Assembly: GCA_016717705.1 (NCBI GenBank)
Contig: JADKFD010000002.1
Location: forward strand, 1-64,000
Reading direction: 5' to 3'
Origin: Rhodanobacteraceae bacterium
GTDB lineage: Bacteria; Pseudomonadota; Gammaproteobacteria; Xanthomonadales; SZUA-5
Length of the DNA: 64,000 nt
Position 1 is the first letter of the stretch, and each line of letters starts with the position of its first letter. Below, in pieces: positions 1-8,797 of this stretch. The notes under the pieces were generated by a model. It had not been told where the DNA came from, ran no database searches, and saw only the letters and a list, made by a program, of their open reading frames with translations. Made by a program: the position numbers and the translations under genes.

Positions 1-56
1 GGAGGCGCCGCGTCCGCAACGCCGCTCCGGTTTCGGCGTGCGATCGAAATCCGCAG

Positions 57-665
57 TTACTTGATCAGCTTCTCTGCGCGCAGCGCATCCTGCACCGCCG
101 GCCGCGCCGCAACGCGTTCCTGGAAGGCCTGCAGCGCCGGGAATGCACTGAGGTCGAGCTTCACGATGCGTGCCCAGTTGGTGACCACGAACAGGTAGAC
201 GTCGGCAACGCTGAACTGCTCGCCCAGCAAGTACGGCTGCTTGGCCAGGGTCTGCTCGATCAGCCCATAGCGGCGTAGCAAGTAAGCCGCCCGATCCTCG
301 CGCACCGAATCCGGGGTCGCCGGATTGAACAGCGGGCTGTAGGACTTGTGGATCTCGGTGCCGATGTAGGTCAGCCATTCCTGCAGGCGATAGCGCGGCA
401 TGCTGCCGTTGGCCGGGGCGAGGCCGGATTCGGGCTTGAGGTCGGCGAGGTATTGGATGATGGCCGGTCCTTCGGCGAGTACTTCGCCATTGTCCAGCTG
501 CAGCGCCGGCACATAACCGCGCGGGCTGATCGACAGGAAATCCTGGCCCGATTCAGTCTGTTTGGTCTTGAGATCGACCTTCTCCAGATCCAGCGCGATG
601 CCGGCTTCGCGGGCGACGATGTGCGGCGACAGCGAACAGGCGCCGGGCGAGTAATAGAGTTTCAT
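57..665 (-). CDS. gst: Glutathione S-transferase, beta-class-like
   Basis: A 202-residue cytosolic glutathione S-transferase, predicted to conjugate glutathione to electrophiles or to act as a thiol oxidoreductase. The N-terminal thioredoxin-like domain (about residues 1-80) opens with KLYYSPGACSLSPH, which places a cysteine at position 10, the hallmark nucleophile of bacterial beta-class GSTs. Residues around 64-72 (AEGPAIIQYLAD) match the glutathione gamma-glutamyl contact. The C-terminal part is the expected all-helical domain with LLGEQFSVADVYLF. Length is normal for the family. It is divergent from an HxlR-type regulator 176 bp away, and a palindrome lies between them, so control by that regulator is likely but inferred. 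The substrate is unknown. Confidence 0.93.
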   Translation of the reverse strand: MKLYYSPGACSLSPHIVAREAGIALDLEKVDLKTKQTESGQDFLSISPRGYVPALQLDNGEVLAEGPAIIQYLADLKPESGLAPANGSMPRYRLQEWLTYIGTEIHKSYSPLFNPATPDSVREDRAAYLLRRYGLIEQTLAKQPYLLGEQFSVADVYLFVVTNWARIVKLDLSAFPALQAFQERVAARPAVQDALRAEKLIK

Positions 666-779
666 CGGGTGTCTCCTGGGGTTGAGTGGGAATGCCGGGG
701 GTGCGGTGTCGAAGGGCAGGCGCCCTTGGTGACCGCAGTGATGCGCATGCTAGGCAAATGGAGTAACCATTGCATAGCT

Positions 780-796
780 GGTATCCATAAGATACC
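780..796. promoter_or_regulatory. Candidate HxlR operator, GGTATC-N5-GATACC
   Basis: A perfect 6+5+6 inverted repeat (GGTATCCATAAGATACC) lies in the divergent region between the GST gene and the HxlR-type regulator, 45 bp upstream of the regulator start. A related half-site, GTAGTATCC, follows at about 806-814. HxlR proteins are dimeric winged-helix repressors or activators that bind short palindromes next to their own gene, so position and symmetry fit. The assignment to this regulator is inference. Confidence 0.5.
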
Positions 797-841
797 GCCA
801 GAATGTAGTATCCGTTGGGTTACCGGTGCAGGAGCGAAGGC

Positions 842-1264
842 ATGGGACTGGCATTGCGCAAGAGCAAGGTGGCGGCGCCACCGCCGAGCTGTCCGCTGAC
901 CCAATGCATGGCATTGCTGCGCGGCGCCTGGGCGCCCAATGTGATCTGGTACCTGAGCGCCGGACCACGTCGCTTCGGCGAGTTGCGCCACGATATTCCG
1001 CGGATTTCCGCGCGCGTGCTGAGCGCGCGCCTGCGCGAGCTGGAGAGCAAGGGTGTGGTCACCCGGCATGTGCTCGACAGCTCGCCACCATCGGCGGAAT
1101 ACCGGCTGAGCGAGCTCGGGGAGGAGCTGATTCCGGCGATCAAGGCGATCGTCGCGGTGGGGATGAAGCTCAAGGACGGACGGACCACTTGTCCGCTGCC
1201 GGAACGATCCGTGCAATCTGGCGCCGGGGCTTCGGTAGCCCCGGCGCCAGCGTTGGCTCAATAG
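842..1264 (+). CDS. HxlR-family winged-helix transcriptional regulator
   Basis: A 140-residue DNA-binding regulator. After a short tail comes the HxlR signature: CPLTQCMALLRGAWAPNVIWYL, then GPRRFGELRHDIPRISARVLSARLRELE (helix-turn-helix and recognition helix) and a wing with GVVTRHV and PPSAEYRLSELGEEL. The cysteine in SCPLTQC is where redox- or aldehyde-sensing HxlR proteins carry their sensor thiol. The ATG at 842 is preferred over an upstream TTG at 815 because GGAGCGAAGG lies just ahead of it. It is divergent from a GST, so electrophile or quinone stress sensing is a reasonable guess. The last ~20 residues (after RTTCPLPERS) are low-complexity and are encoded across a strong hairpin, so the natural C-terminus may be non-conserved. 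Confidence 0.88.
   Translation: MGLALRKSKVAAPPPSCPLTQCMALLRGAWAPNVIWYLSAGPRRFGELRHDIPRISARVLSARLRELESKGVVTRHVLDSSPPSAEYRLSELGEELIPAIKAIVAVGMKLKDGRTTCPLPERSVQSGAGASVAPAPALAQ
1218..1250. terminator. 13-bp perfect stem-loop between convergent genes
   Basis: CTGGCGCCGGGGC pairs perfectly with GCCCCGGCGCCAG around a 7-nt loop (TTCGGTA). It sits at the convergent 3' ends of the HxlR regulator (ending 1264) and the DUF1993 gene (ending 1258). There is no clear U-tract, but the position suits a bidirectional terminator. It overlaps the final codons of the HxlR gene. Confidence 0.6.
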
Positions 1265-1767
1265 GCGCCCATGTAGTCCTTCTTGCCGATTTCCAGGCCG
1301 TTGTGGCGGAGCAGGGCGTAGGCCATGTTCACATGGAAGAAGAACTGCGGCAGGCCATAGGACAACAAATAGGCCTGTCCGCCCAGCTTGCGTTCCTTCG
1401 GCGTGCCGGGGCGCAGCACGATCTCGCGTTCCTCGCTGCCTGCATACAGCGCCGGATCCAGGCTGGCGATCACCGCCAGCGTCTTGGCGATGCGTTGGCG
1501 CAATTCGTCGAAGCTCTGTTCGGTGTCTTCATGTGCGGGAACGTCGGCGCCAGCCAGTCGGGAGCAGACGCCCTTGGCAAAATCGCAGGCGATCTGCACC
1601 TGACGCAGCAGCGGCAGCATGTCCGGGTACAGACGCGACTGCAGCAGGACGGCCGGATCGATCTTCTTTGCCTCGGCATAGGCCACCGCCTTGCCCAATA
1701 TGTCGCTCAAGCTGCCGAGCAGCTGCGTGAACACCGGCGCCGAGGCGGCGTGCATGGAAATGGTCAT
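1258..1767 (-). CDS. DUF1993 family protein
   Basis: A 169-residue protein starting MTISMHAASAPVFTQLLGSL. It matches the DUF1993 family of small, probably helical cytosolic proteins of unknown function, which belong to the DinB/YfiT-like four-helix fold group. Characteristic stretches are LYPDMLPLLRQVQIACDFAKG, the middle DTEQSFDELRQRIAKTLA and the C-terminal YGLPQFFFHVNMAYALLRHNGLEIGKKDYMG. Two histidines in the C-terminal helix could be metal ligands, as in DinB-like proteins, but this is not demonstrated. The ATG at 1767 is chosen because the upstream in-frame extension (to 1833) lacks family similarity. The gene converges on the HxlR regulator, their coding regions overlapping by 7 bp. 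Confidence 0.88.
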   Translation of the reverse strand: MTISMHAASAPVFTQLLGSLSDILGKAVAYAEAKKIDPAVLLQSRLYPDMLPLLRQVQIACDFAKGVCSRLAGADVPAHEDTEQSFDELRQRIAKTLAVIASLDPALYAGSEEREIVLRPGTPKERKLGGQAYLLSYGLPQFFFHVNMAYALLRHNGLEIGKKDYMGAY

Positions 1768-1833
1768 GGTCTGGCTTCCTGATGAGGTAGCCGGTGATAG
1801 TAGCGCGACCCGCTGACTGGCTGATGCCTTCAC

Positions 1834-1859
1834 GGCCTGCCGTCGGGCAGTGGCAGGCC
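1834..1859. terminator. Short hairpin upstream of DUF1993 gene
   Basis: GGCCTGCC and GGCAGGCC form an 8-bp stem with a 10-nt loop in the 193-bp gap between the DUF1993 gene and the 3' end of the next minus-strand gene (1961). It could terminate the latter. Nothing else was recognised in this gap. Confidence 0.3.
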
Positions 1860-1960
1860 GGGTCCGCGCGTCCCCAATGCCCGTTCGGGCCGCAGTGCCG
1901 TTACGCGCGACGCCCGGCGCTTTGCCATCGGCGCAACTTCAAGCGGCGCAAGCTGGCTAC

Positions 1961-2779
1961 TCAGTCCACCTTGACATTGATCTTCAGCAGACGCCACTGA
2001 TCGGCTTCGCGCACATAACGCAACGTGAAGCCGACTTCCGACGGCTCGGTCGGAAAGCTGCCGACCAGAAGCAGCGCGCCGTCCTCGTCGAAGCCGGATT
2101 GCTCGTCCAGCTCCGGCGTCAGCGGATCCAGCACCGAAAGGTCAATCTCCTCGTCGACGAATTCGGCAAAGGACTCGCGCAGTTGCTCGACGCTGATCTG
2201 CTCCTGGAACGGCGTGGCCAGGGTGGCGTGGAGGATGCTGAAATCGTCGGCGTTGATCGACTGCGCGAAGGCGGACAGCGTCTCCTTGACCAGGGCGCGC
2301 TGTTCGTCGGCCGAAGGTAGCGCGGGAGTTGCCGGAACTTCGGCCTTCGGTGCGGCTTCGGGGCTGGTGTCCGTCGACGAGGTCGACAGTCCAGCTGCGG
2401 ACTTTTCCACGTTCTGGATCAGCCACTGACCATCGCTCTTCACCAGCGTGACCGAAACCGGAACCACACCGCCGTCGGTGACGGTGAGCTTGCCTTCCAG
2501 CTTGCCGGTGCTGCCCTCGATCGAGCGTGAGCTCCAGCTGGCACTGGCATAGCCATCGAGACCATTGCTGCGCGCAAACTCGGCAAGCGCATCGGCAGTG
2601 GTCGACGCCTTGAAGTCCGCGCTGGTCAATGCCAGTGCGCCCGGGTAATCCTTCGCTGCGAGCTTCTTGAAGAAGCCATCGGCGGCCTCGGGTAGCCCGG
2701 CGGTTGCCCAGAACACCACGGCAACGATCGCGGCGCCGCCTAGCGCCAGTCCCAGCAGAACTTTCGACAAGGTTTTCAT
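1961..2779 (-). CDS. Membrane-anchored hypothetical protein
   Basis: A 272-residue protein of unrecognised family. Residues 1-28 (MKTLSKVLLGLALGGAAIVAVVFW) form a single N-terminal membrane segment or uncleaved signal. The periplasmic part seems to hold two related alpha+beta domains of the kind seen in nuclear-transport-factor-2/DUF4864-like proteins. The first (about 32-130) reads FFKKLAAKDYPGALALTSADFKAS to GQWLIQNVE. The second (about 160-272) reads ALVKETLSAFAQSINADDFSILHATLATPFQEQIS to ADQWRLLKINV. A serine/alanine-rich linker joins them. The two halves share the pattern 'helix with AxD + strand ending in GQWxLxxV', suggesting an internal duplication (inference). Function unknown. The two secreted proteins upstream are on the same strand. 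Confidence 0.75.
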   Translation of the reverse strand: MKTLSKVLLGLALGGAAIVAVVFWATAGLPEAADGFFKKLAAKDYPGALALTSADFKASTTADALAEFARSNGLDGYASASWSSRSIEGSTGKLEGKLTVTDGGVVPVSVTLVKSDGQWLIQNVEKSAAGLSTSSTDTSPEAAPKAEVPATPALPSADEQRALVKETLSAFAQSINADDFSILHATLATPFQEQISVEQLRESFAEFVDEEIDLSVLDPLTPELDEQSGFDEDGALLLVGSFPTEPSEVGFTLRYVREADQWRLLKINVKVD

Positions 2780-2904
2780 GGCAGCCGACTCCCAGGGTCA
2801 AAGGCTGCGCGGATGCAGCCGGTTCGGGGCTTTGTATACACGCGGCCGACGAGCCGGCCCAGGGGCTGCGCGCCCGCGAGCCGACCCGAAGACTCAGGCT
2901 GCTG

Positions 2905-3426
2905 TCACTTGCCCTTGAGCGAGTTCAGAACGGCCGAGGCGGCTGCCTTGCCGGCCGCATCGCTGTCGTCGACGTTGTACCAAAGTTCGCCGATCTGTCC
3001 GCCCGGCAGCTTGAACCAGCCGGCGCCAAGTTCGCGTGCGCTGTCGTCTTCATCCACGCCAATACCTGGCAGCAGGATCGCGTCGAGGCCATTGATGGTG
3101 ACCGGCTTGGCGTCGGCGACCTTGATGTCGGTGAAATTTTCTTTCAGGTAGGCGACATGGTCCGCAACCGCGGCGTCGATGTCGGCGCCCGGAACCACGC
3201 GGAACGAAAGCTCCAGATCGTTCGGCCCGGCCACTTCGAAATAGCCGTCTTCATCTTCCTGCGGCGTCATTTCCCAGTCGGAGGGAACGTCGACCGTGAA
3301 CGCCATTTCCGCCTGAGTCGGGTAGTACACGCGAGTCACCTCGCCAGCGACCGCAGGGCCGAAGGAAGCGGCAGCAAGCAGCAAGGTGGCGAGGGCAACA
3401 AAGCAAGACTTGAACGCAGATTTCAT
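2905..3426 (-). CDS. Secreted hypothetical protein, tandem paralogue A
   Basis: A 173-residue protein with a classical signal peptide (MKSAFKSCFVALATLLLAAASFGPAVAGE, cleavage expected after AVAG or nearby). The mature part starts EVTRVYYPTQAEMAFTVDVPSDWEM and ends ELGAGWFKLPGGQIGELWYNVDDSD...LNSLKGK. It is clearly homologous over its full length to the next gene upstream (3594-4115), which has exactly the same length, so the two are a tandem duplication. The ATG at 3426 is chosen because it gives the signal peptide; a longer in-frame extension to 3537 does not. No known domain was recognised. The pattern (VDVPSDWEM, FEVAGPNDLELSFRVVPG) resembles periplasmic proteins that describe a protein's response to surfactant or stress, but no function can be assigned. 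Confidence 0.78.
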   Translation of the reverse strand: MKSAFKSCFVALATLLLAAASFGPAVAGEVTRVYYPTQAEMAFTVDVPSDWEMTPQEDEDGYFEVAGPNDLELSFRVVPGADIDAAVADHVAYLKENFTDIKVADAKPVTINGLDAILLPGIGVDEDDSARELGAGWFKLPGGQIGELWYNVDDSDAAGKAAASAVLNSLKGK

Positions 3427-3593
3427 GAAGGCCTCGAAAGGGACAATGCAGCAACTGGGAGGTGCAGACGATGGCTCTGCGCTCAGGCCAGATTCTTCGC
3501 CCGTGCGAAAGTCGCTCGACCCGCGAAACTCCGGCAATGATCGCCACCGGAGCGACGCCAGTTTAGCGCAGCAAACGTCGCCCGCTCAGCGGA

Positions 3594-4115
3594 TCAGTTG
3601 CCGCGCAGCGACTTCAACACTTCGAGTGCCTCGGCGCGGCCGGCCTTGTCGGTCACATCGACGCTGTACCAGACCTCGCCGATGCGGCCATCGGGCAGCT
3701 TGAACCAGCCGGCACCCAGCTCGCGATCGCTGCCGAATTCGTCGACACCGGTTCCCGGCAGCACCACCGCTTCGAGACCGTTGACGGACTTCGGCTCGGC
3801 GTCAGCGATCGTGACCTCGGTGAAATGCTTGTTGAGGTACTTCACATGATCCTCGATCGCGGTCTTGACGTCGCCACCGGGTACCAGTCGGAACGAAAGT
3901 TCCAGGCCAAACGGTCCTTCGACCTCAAAGAAACCGGACTTGCTTTCCTGTGGCGTCATTTCCCAGTGCGATGGGACATCCACAGTGAACGCCATGTCGG
4001 CTTCGGTCGGGTAATAGACCCGGGTCAGTTCCATCGCGGCAGCGGAGCGGATGGACGCTGCAGCGACCAGCAGGGCGCCGAAAACCAGCAAACAATGCTT
4101 CAGGACAGATTTCAC
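3594..4115 (-). CDS. Secreted hypothetical protein, tandem paralogue B
   Basis: A 173-residue paralogue of the neighbouring 2905-3426 gene, with signal peptide MKSVLKHCLLVFGALLVAAASIRSAAA. The mature sequence begins MELTRVYYPTEADMAFTVDVPSHWEM. Long blocks are shared with the paralogue: RVYYPT-EMAFTVDVPS-WEMTPQE, ADHV-YL-FT, ELGAGWFKLP-G-IGE-WY-VD. The initiator is GTG (4115); its surroundings match the ATG of the paralogue, so the start has probably drifted from ATG. No known domain or function. The 479-bp offset between the two starts and the equal lengths support a simple tandem duplication. Confidence 0.78.
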   Translation of the reverse strand: MKSVLKHCLLVFGALLVAAASIRSAAAMELTRVYYPTEADMAFTVDVPSHWEMTPQESKSGFFEVEGPFGLELSFRLVPGGDVKTAIEDHVKYLNKHFTEVTIADAEPKSVNGLEAVVLPGTGVDEFGSDRELGAGWFKLPDGRIGEVWYSVDVTDKAGRAEALEVLKSLRGN

Positions 4116-4202
4116 GAAGGCCTCGGGGGCAAGCGCGATGGGCGGGGCGGAGTCGACTGCGATCAGTCTAGCGTCCGCAAGCGTTACGGTGAGCGCTGAT
4201 GT

Positions 4203-4853
4203 TCATGCCGCATTGGACGCCAGCAAGCCCTCGCGTTCGATGAACGCGATCACCTCGTCCAGCCCCTGCTGCCGGCGCAGATCAGTCATCACGAAGGGTC
4301 GGCCGGCGCGCATGCGCACGGTGTCGCTGCGCATGATGTCGAGCGATGCCCCCACATGCGGCGCCAGATCGGTCTTGTTGATGACCAGCAAGTCCGAGCG
4401 GGTGATGCCCGGGCCGCCCTTGCGCGGAATCTTCTCGCCGCCGGCGACATCGATCACATAGATCGTCAGATCGGACAACTCGGGGGAAAAGGTCGCGGCG
4501 AGGTTGTCGCCACCGGACTCGATGAACACGATGTCGGCGTCCGGGAAGCGCTGCAGCATGCGTTCGATCGCTTCTAAGTTGATCGACGCGTCTTCGCGGA
4601 TCGCCGTGTGCGGACAGCCGCCGGTCTCGACGCCGAGAATGCGCTCGGGCGGCAGCGCGCCGGCCACCGTCAGCAGGCGCTGATCCTCCTTGGTGTAGAT
4701 GTCGTTGGTGATGGCGACCAGGTCGTAGCGCTGGCGCATCGACTTGCACAACATCTCCAGCAAGGTGGTCTTGCCCGAGCCCACCGGGCCACCGATGCCG
4801 ACGCGCAGCGGGGGCAATTTGCGGGTGCGACGGCTCTTCCAGTCGGTGCTCAT
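4203..4853 (-). CDS. ureG: Urease accessory GTPase UreG
   Basis: A 216-residue SIMIBI-class GTPase that powers nickel delivery into the urease active site, working with UreD, UreF and UreE. The P-loop GGPVGSGKTTLLE is at about residues 20-32. Then come the nickel-binding CPH motif in GVETGGCPHTAIREDAS, the switch region FIESGGDNLAATFSPELSD, and the guanine-specificity motif NKTDLAPHVGASL. Length and motif order are those of an intact UreG. It is the last gene of the minus-strand urease operon, 10 bp downstream of ureF. Upstream sequence can be read through in the same frame because ureF has a frameshift; the ATG at 4853 (MSTDWKSRRTRKLPPLRVGIGG) is the true start. Confidence 0.97.
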   Translation of the reverse strand: MSTDWKSRRTRKLPPLRVGIGGPVGSGKTTLLEMLCKSMRQRYDLVAITNDIYTKEDQRLLTVAGALPPERILGVETGGCPHTAIREDASINLEAIERMLQRFPDADIVFIESGGDNLAATFSPELSDLTIYVIDVAGGEKIPRKGGPGITRSDLLVINKTDLAPHVGASLDIMRSDTVRMRAGRPFVMTDLRRQQGLDEVIAFIEREGLLASNAA

Positions 4854-4863
4854 GGGGTGCTCT

Positions 4864-5561
4864 TCAGGAACGGAACAGGCGTGAGTATTGGGATTCGTGC
4901 TGCGCCGAGCGGATCGCCAGCATCGGCGCGAAATTGCAGGCGGCATTGGGCGGTGTGGCCAACGCCCGATCGATTGCCGCCGGCAGCCGCAGCGACAGCC
5001 GCCGCAGCAGCGCCTGGCCCTGCGTCTGGCCCAGTGGCACCAGCTTGACCGCGGCTGTGCCGAGGTTCTCCAACAGGCTCCATCCGAGCGCGTGCAGGCC
5101 GGTGGCTGCGGACAGACCCAGCGCACGCGCGGCGAGTGCGTGCGCGCTGGGTAGGCGACCGGCTGCAGCTGCTGCAGCACTCGGCGTTGATCGGCACCCA
5201 GCGTGGTCAACTCGGGCAGCGCCAGCAACCAGAGGCGCAGCGAATGCCCGGTCTGCGTGCTCTCCTGCAGCAGCTCGGCGCTCTCGCGCGTGGCCAGCAC
5301 TCGATCATTCCAATGCATTAATGCGTTGGTTTCCGCTTGCTCCCAGGCATCGTAGAGCGCGAGCCAGGCGGGCGCTTCGCCACGCGCCCAGACCAGCTCC
5401 AGGTGATCGCCGATCCAGCGCTCGGCGCTGGCGGCGTCGTGCACCACGCCGGCATCGACCGCCGCTTCCAGGCCGAGGGAATGACTGAAGGCGCCGATCG
5501 GCAGCGCAGCGGACGCGAGCTGCAGCAGGCCGGGGAGGTTGGCGGCAATCACGATTCCCAC
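4864..5561 (-). CDS. ureF: Urease accessory protein UreF, frameshifted
   Basis: UreF forms the UreD-UreF-UreG complex that couples GTP hydrolysis to nickel insertion. The N-terminal part reads LPGLLQLASAALPIGAFSHSLGLE, the family signature, and continues to LGADQRRVLQQLQP. From about 5150-5165 the family sequence continues in another frame: LPSAHALAARALGLSAATGLHALGW, then ENLGTAAVKLVPLGQTQGQALLRRL. Restoring one missing base there rejoins both halves, and the 698-bp span is one base short of a multiple of three. The start is probably GTG at 5561 (or GTG at 5552). It follows ureE and precedes ureG by 10 bp. The lesion is either an assembly error or a real inactivating mutation. Confidence 0.88.
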
Positions 5562-5601
5562 GCCACCTGGGCCACCGGGAAAGCACGCGGCGTGCGCAGC
5601 T

Positions 5602-6323
5602 TCAGCGCGCCGGGCTTGCGGCCCAGGGCCGGGGACGCGCTGGGATGGGCTCGCTCCGGCCGTGGAATTTCGTGGCGCGTACCCACGGCCTACGACGGAT
5701 CGTAGGCCGAGTGTGCGCGGCTTCATCGCGCTCACCGGCGCTTTTGCTGAAACCCGGCTCGCTCGGGCATGCTTCATTGGGTTCATGCACATGCTCGTGC
5801 CGGTCCGAAGGGCGCTGCTCGTGCTCGGCAAACAACGACTGCGCTAAGCGGGAGTCCTCGGCGAAGGTCGCGTCATGACCATGCTTGTGGCCGCCGCCGT
5901 AGGCACCGGACTCAGGCTGGAACGGGGCTTCGACGGCGCGGTCTGCACGCCGATCAGGCCGAGCATCTCGCGCAGCACCGGATCGGGCTCGATGGCGAGG
6001 TAGCCGTCGCCGACTTCCACCGCTACATGCCGATTGCCCAGGTGATAGGCGGCGCGCAGCAGGGTGGTCGCATCAGGGCACTCGATCCGCAGCACCGACT
6101 CGGGCGCCGCGCAGACTGAAAATCGCGTGCCGTCGTCGGCCAGCAGCTGGTCGCCCGGATACATGGCATTACCCGGCGGCAGTGCAATCGCCAGCTCGTG
6201 GCCGTCGGCCAACTGCAGCCGCTGGCGACTCCGCCGTCGCTGCGCCGAGGTGAGCGCCAGAGGCTGCGCCGGCGCTGGGTCGACGAGACAAGCGATGGCG
6301 GGGATCAGGGTGCGGATGAGCAT
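5602..6323 (-). CDS. ureE: Urease nickel metallochaperone UreE, frameshifted, extended tail
   Basis: UreE binds nickel and hands it to UreG. The recognisable body has LALTSAQRRRSRQRLQLADGHE, GDQLLADDGT, and the C-domain core LLRAAYHLGNRHVAVEVGDGYL with DPVLREMLGLIGV. Around 5925-5935 a one-base deletion shifts the frame (722 bp is one short of a triplet multiple). After correction the protein continues EAPFQPESGAYGGGHKHGHD, the usual UreE ending with a histidine-rich nickel-binding tail. The corrected frame then runs on through EHEQRPSDRHEHVHEPNE and into sequence belonging to a dispersed palindromic repeat, stopping at 5602. So the final ~50 residues are repeat-derived rather than UreE-like. 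Start at ATG 6323. Confidence 0.85.
5671..5742. repeat. REP-like palindromic element, family A, partial
   Basis: This copy contains GGCCTACGA and TCGTAGGCC as an inner inverted repeat, followed by GTGTGCGCGGCTTCATCGCG and CTCACCGGCG. It resembles one arm of the complete hairpin at 8254-8351. It lies inside the 3' end of ureE (corrected frame) and encodes the peptide AGERDEAAHTRPT, nearly identical to AGERGEAAYTRPT at the end of ureB. Confidence 0.6.
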
Positions 6324-6386
6324 GGGCGGGATTCTTGTGGGGAATTCGGGTTGCGCATGGCGGTGCGCTTTTTCGCCCATTCAACC

Positions 6387-6437
6387 TGTGGGAGGTTTAT
6401 CCCGCGAAAGCTCTCGCGGAGTAAATCCGCTCCCACA
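6387..6437. repeat. Intergenic hairpin repeat, TGTGGGAG type
   Basis: TGTGGGAG...TTTATCCCGCGA pairs with TCGCGGAGTAAAT...CTCCCACA around a short loop (AAAGC/CTC). This type of palindrome (outer TGTGGGAGC-like ends, inner CGCGA) is common between genes in pseudomonads and xanthomonads. It lies between ureC and ureE, where it could act as an mRNA-processing or attenuation hairpin. Confidence 0.65.
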
Positions 6438-6503
6438 TGAAAGTCGACGGCGGCTCGACGCGATCGTGCGGCAGCGCCTCCCAGGACGACACTTGCCGGC
6501 TCT

Positions 6504-6531
6504 TACTCACTACTCACTATTCACTACTCAC
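6504..6531. repeat. Short tandem repeat of TACTCAC/TATTCAC
   Basis: Four 7-bp units alternate between TACTCAC and TATTCAC, just downstream of the ureC stop codon. It is a low-complexity tract with no visible coding role. Copy number may vary by slippage. Confidence 0.5.
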
Positions 6532-6543
6532 CGCTTCCTCCAA

Positions 6544-8240
<1,697 letters not shown>

Positions 8241-8244
<4 letters not shown>

Positions 8245-8537
8245 GGCTTCAAGGTAGGCCGCGTGTACGCAGCTTCACCGCGTTCACCGGCGCCTTTGAT
8301 GTCCTCCGCGGTCGCCGGTGAGCGCGGTGGAGCTGCGCACACGCGGCCTACATCCGGCGTAGCCAAAGGGCCCATTACCCGCCCCGCAAATCCGTAGACC
8401 ATGCGATCCCCGGCCAGTGCCACCAACTCCACCCGGCGCGTCTGCCCCGGCTCGAAGCGCACTGCGGTGCCGGCGGCGATATTGAGTCGATAGCCCAGCG
8501 TGCGCGCGCGCTCGAAGACCAGCGCCTCATTGGTTTC
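8241..8537 (-). pseudogene. ureB: Urease beta subunit UreB, N-terminus missing
   Basis: Only the C-terminal half of UreB remains: ETNEALVFERARTLGYRLNIA, then AGTAVRFEPGQTRRVELVALAGDR and VYGFAGRVMGPL. From memory of UreB proteins (about 100 residues starting MIPGE), roughly the first 48 residues, including the GSHYHFF motif, are absent. The sequence instead runs directly from the UreA reading into this one at about 8537, in a different frame. After GRVMGPL the frame continues through a palindromic repeat, adding about 35 non-family residues up to the stop at 8241, which overlaps the ureC start by 4 bp (ATGA). Either an approximately 190-bp deletion in the genome or an assembly collapse. Confidence 0.85.
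8254..8351. repeat. Complete REP-like hairpin, family A
   Basis: Left arm GTAGGCCGCGTGTACGCAGC and on through TTCACCGCGTTCACCGGCG pairs with the right arm CGCCGGTGAGCGCGG through TGCGCACACGCGGCCTAC, giving arms of about 38 nt with few mismatches and a ~20-nt loop. It sits between the ureB core and ureC and is translated as the ureB C-terminal extension. Related pieces are at 5671-5742 and, with inner TTCACCGG/CCGGTGAA, at 56213-56280. Confidence 0.75.
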
Positions 8538-8797
8538 GGAAAGGTGGCTTCGACCTGGATGTCCGGAATCATCTCGGCGATGCCGTCCATGACGTCGTCA
8601 CGGGAAAGCAGGGTAGTCCCGTACTGCATCAGCTCGGCGACGCTGCGGCCGTCACGTGCCCCCTCCATGATCGCCGCGCTGATCAAGGCCACCGATTCCG
8701 GGTAGTTGAGCTTCAGCCCGCGCGCCCGCCGCCGCTCCGCCAGCAGGGCGGCGGTGAACAGCAGCAACTTGTCCTTCTCGCGCGGCGTCAGTTCCAT
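8537..8797 (-). CDS. ureA: Urease gamma subunit UreA, 3' end lost
   Basis: UreA is the small structural subunit. The sequence MELTPREKDKLLLFTAALLAE, LKLNYPESVALISA, EGARDGRSVAELM, GTTLLSRDDVM and IPDIQVEATFP is full-length up to about residue 87. The usual last ~13 residues (a DGTKLVTVH-type ending) are missing: at 8537 the DNA passes straight into the middle of ureB in another frame. The reading frame after that is meaningless (PMRRWSSSARAR). The ATG at 8797 overlaps the ureD stop by one base (TGATG), a typical translational coupling, so this start is secure. Confidence 0.92.
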
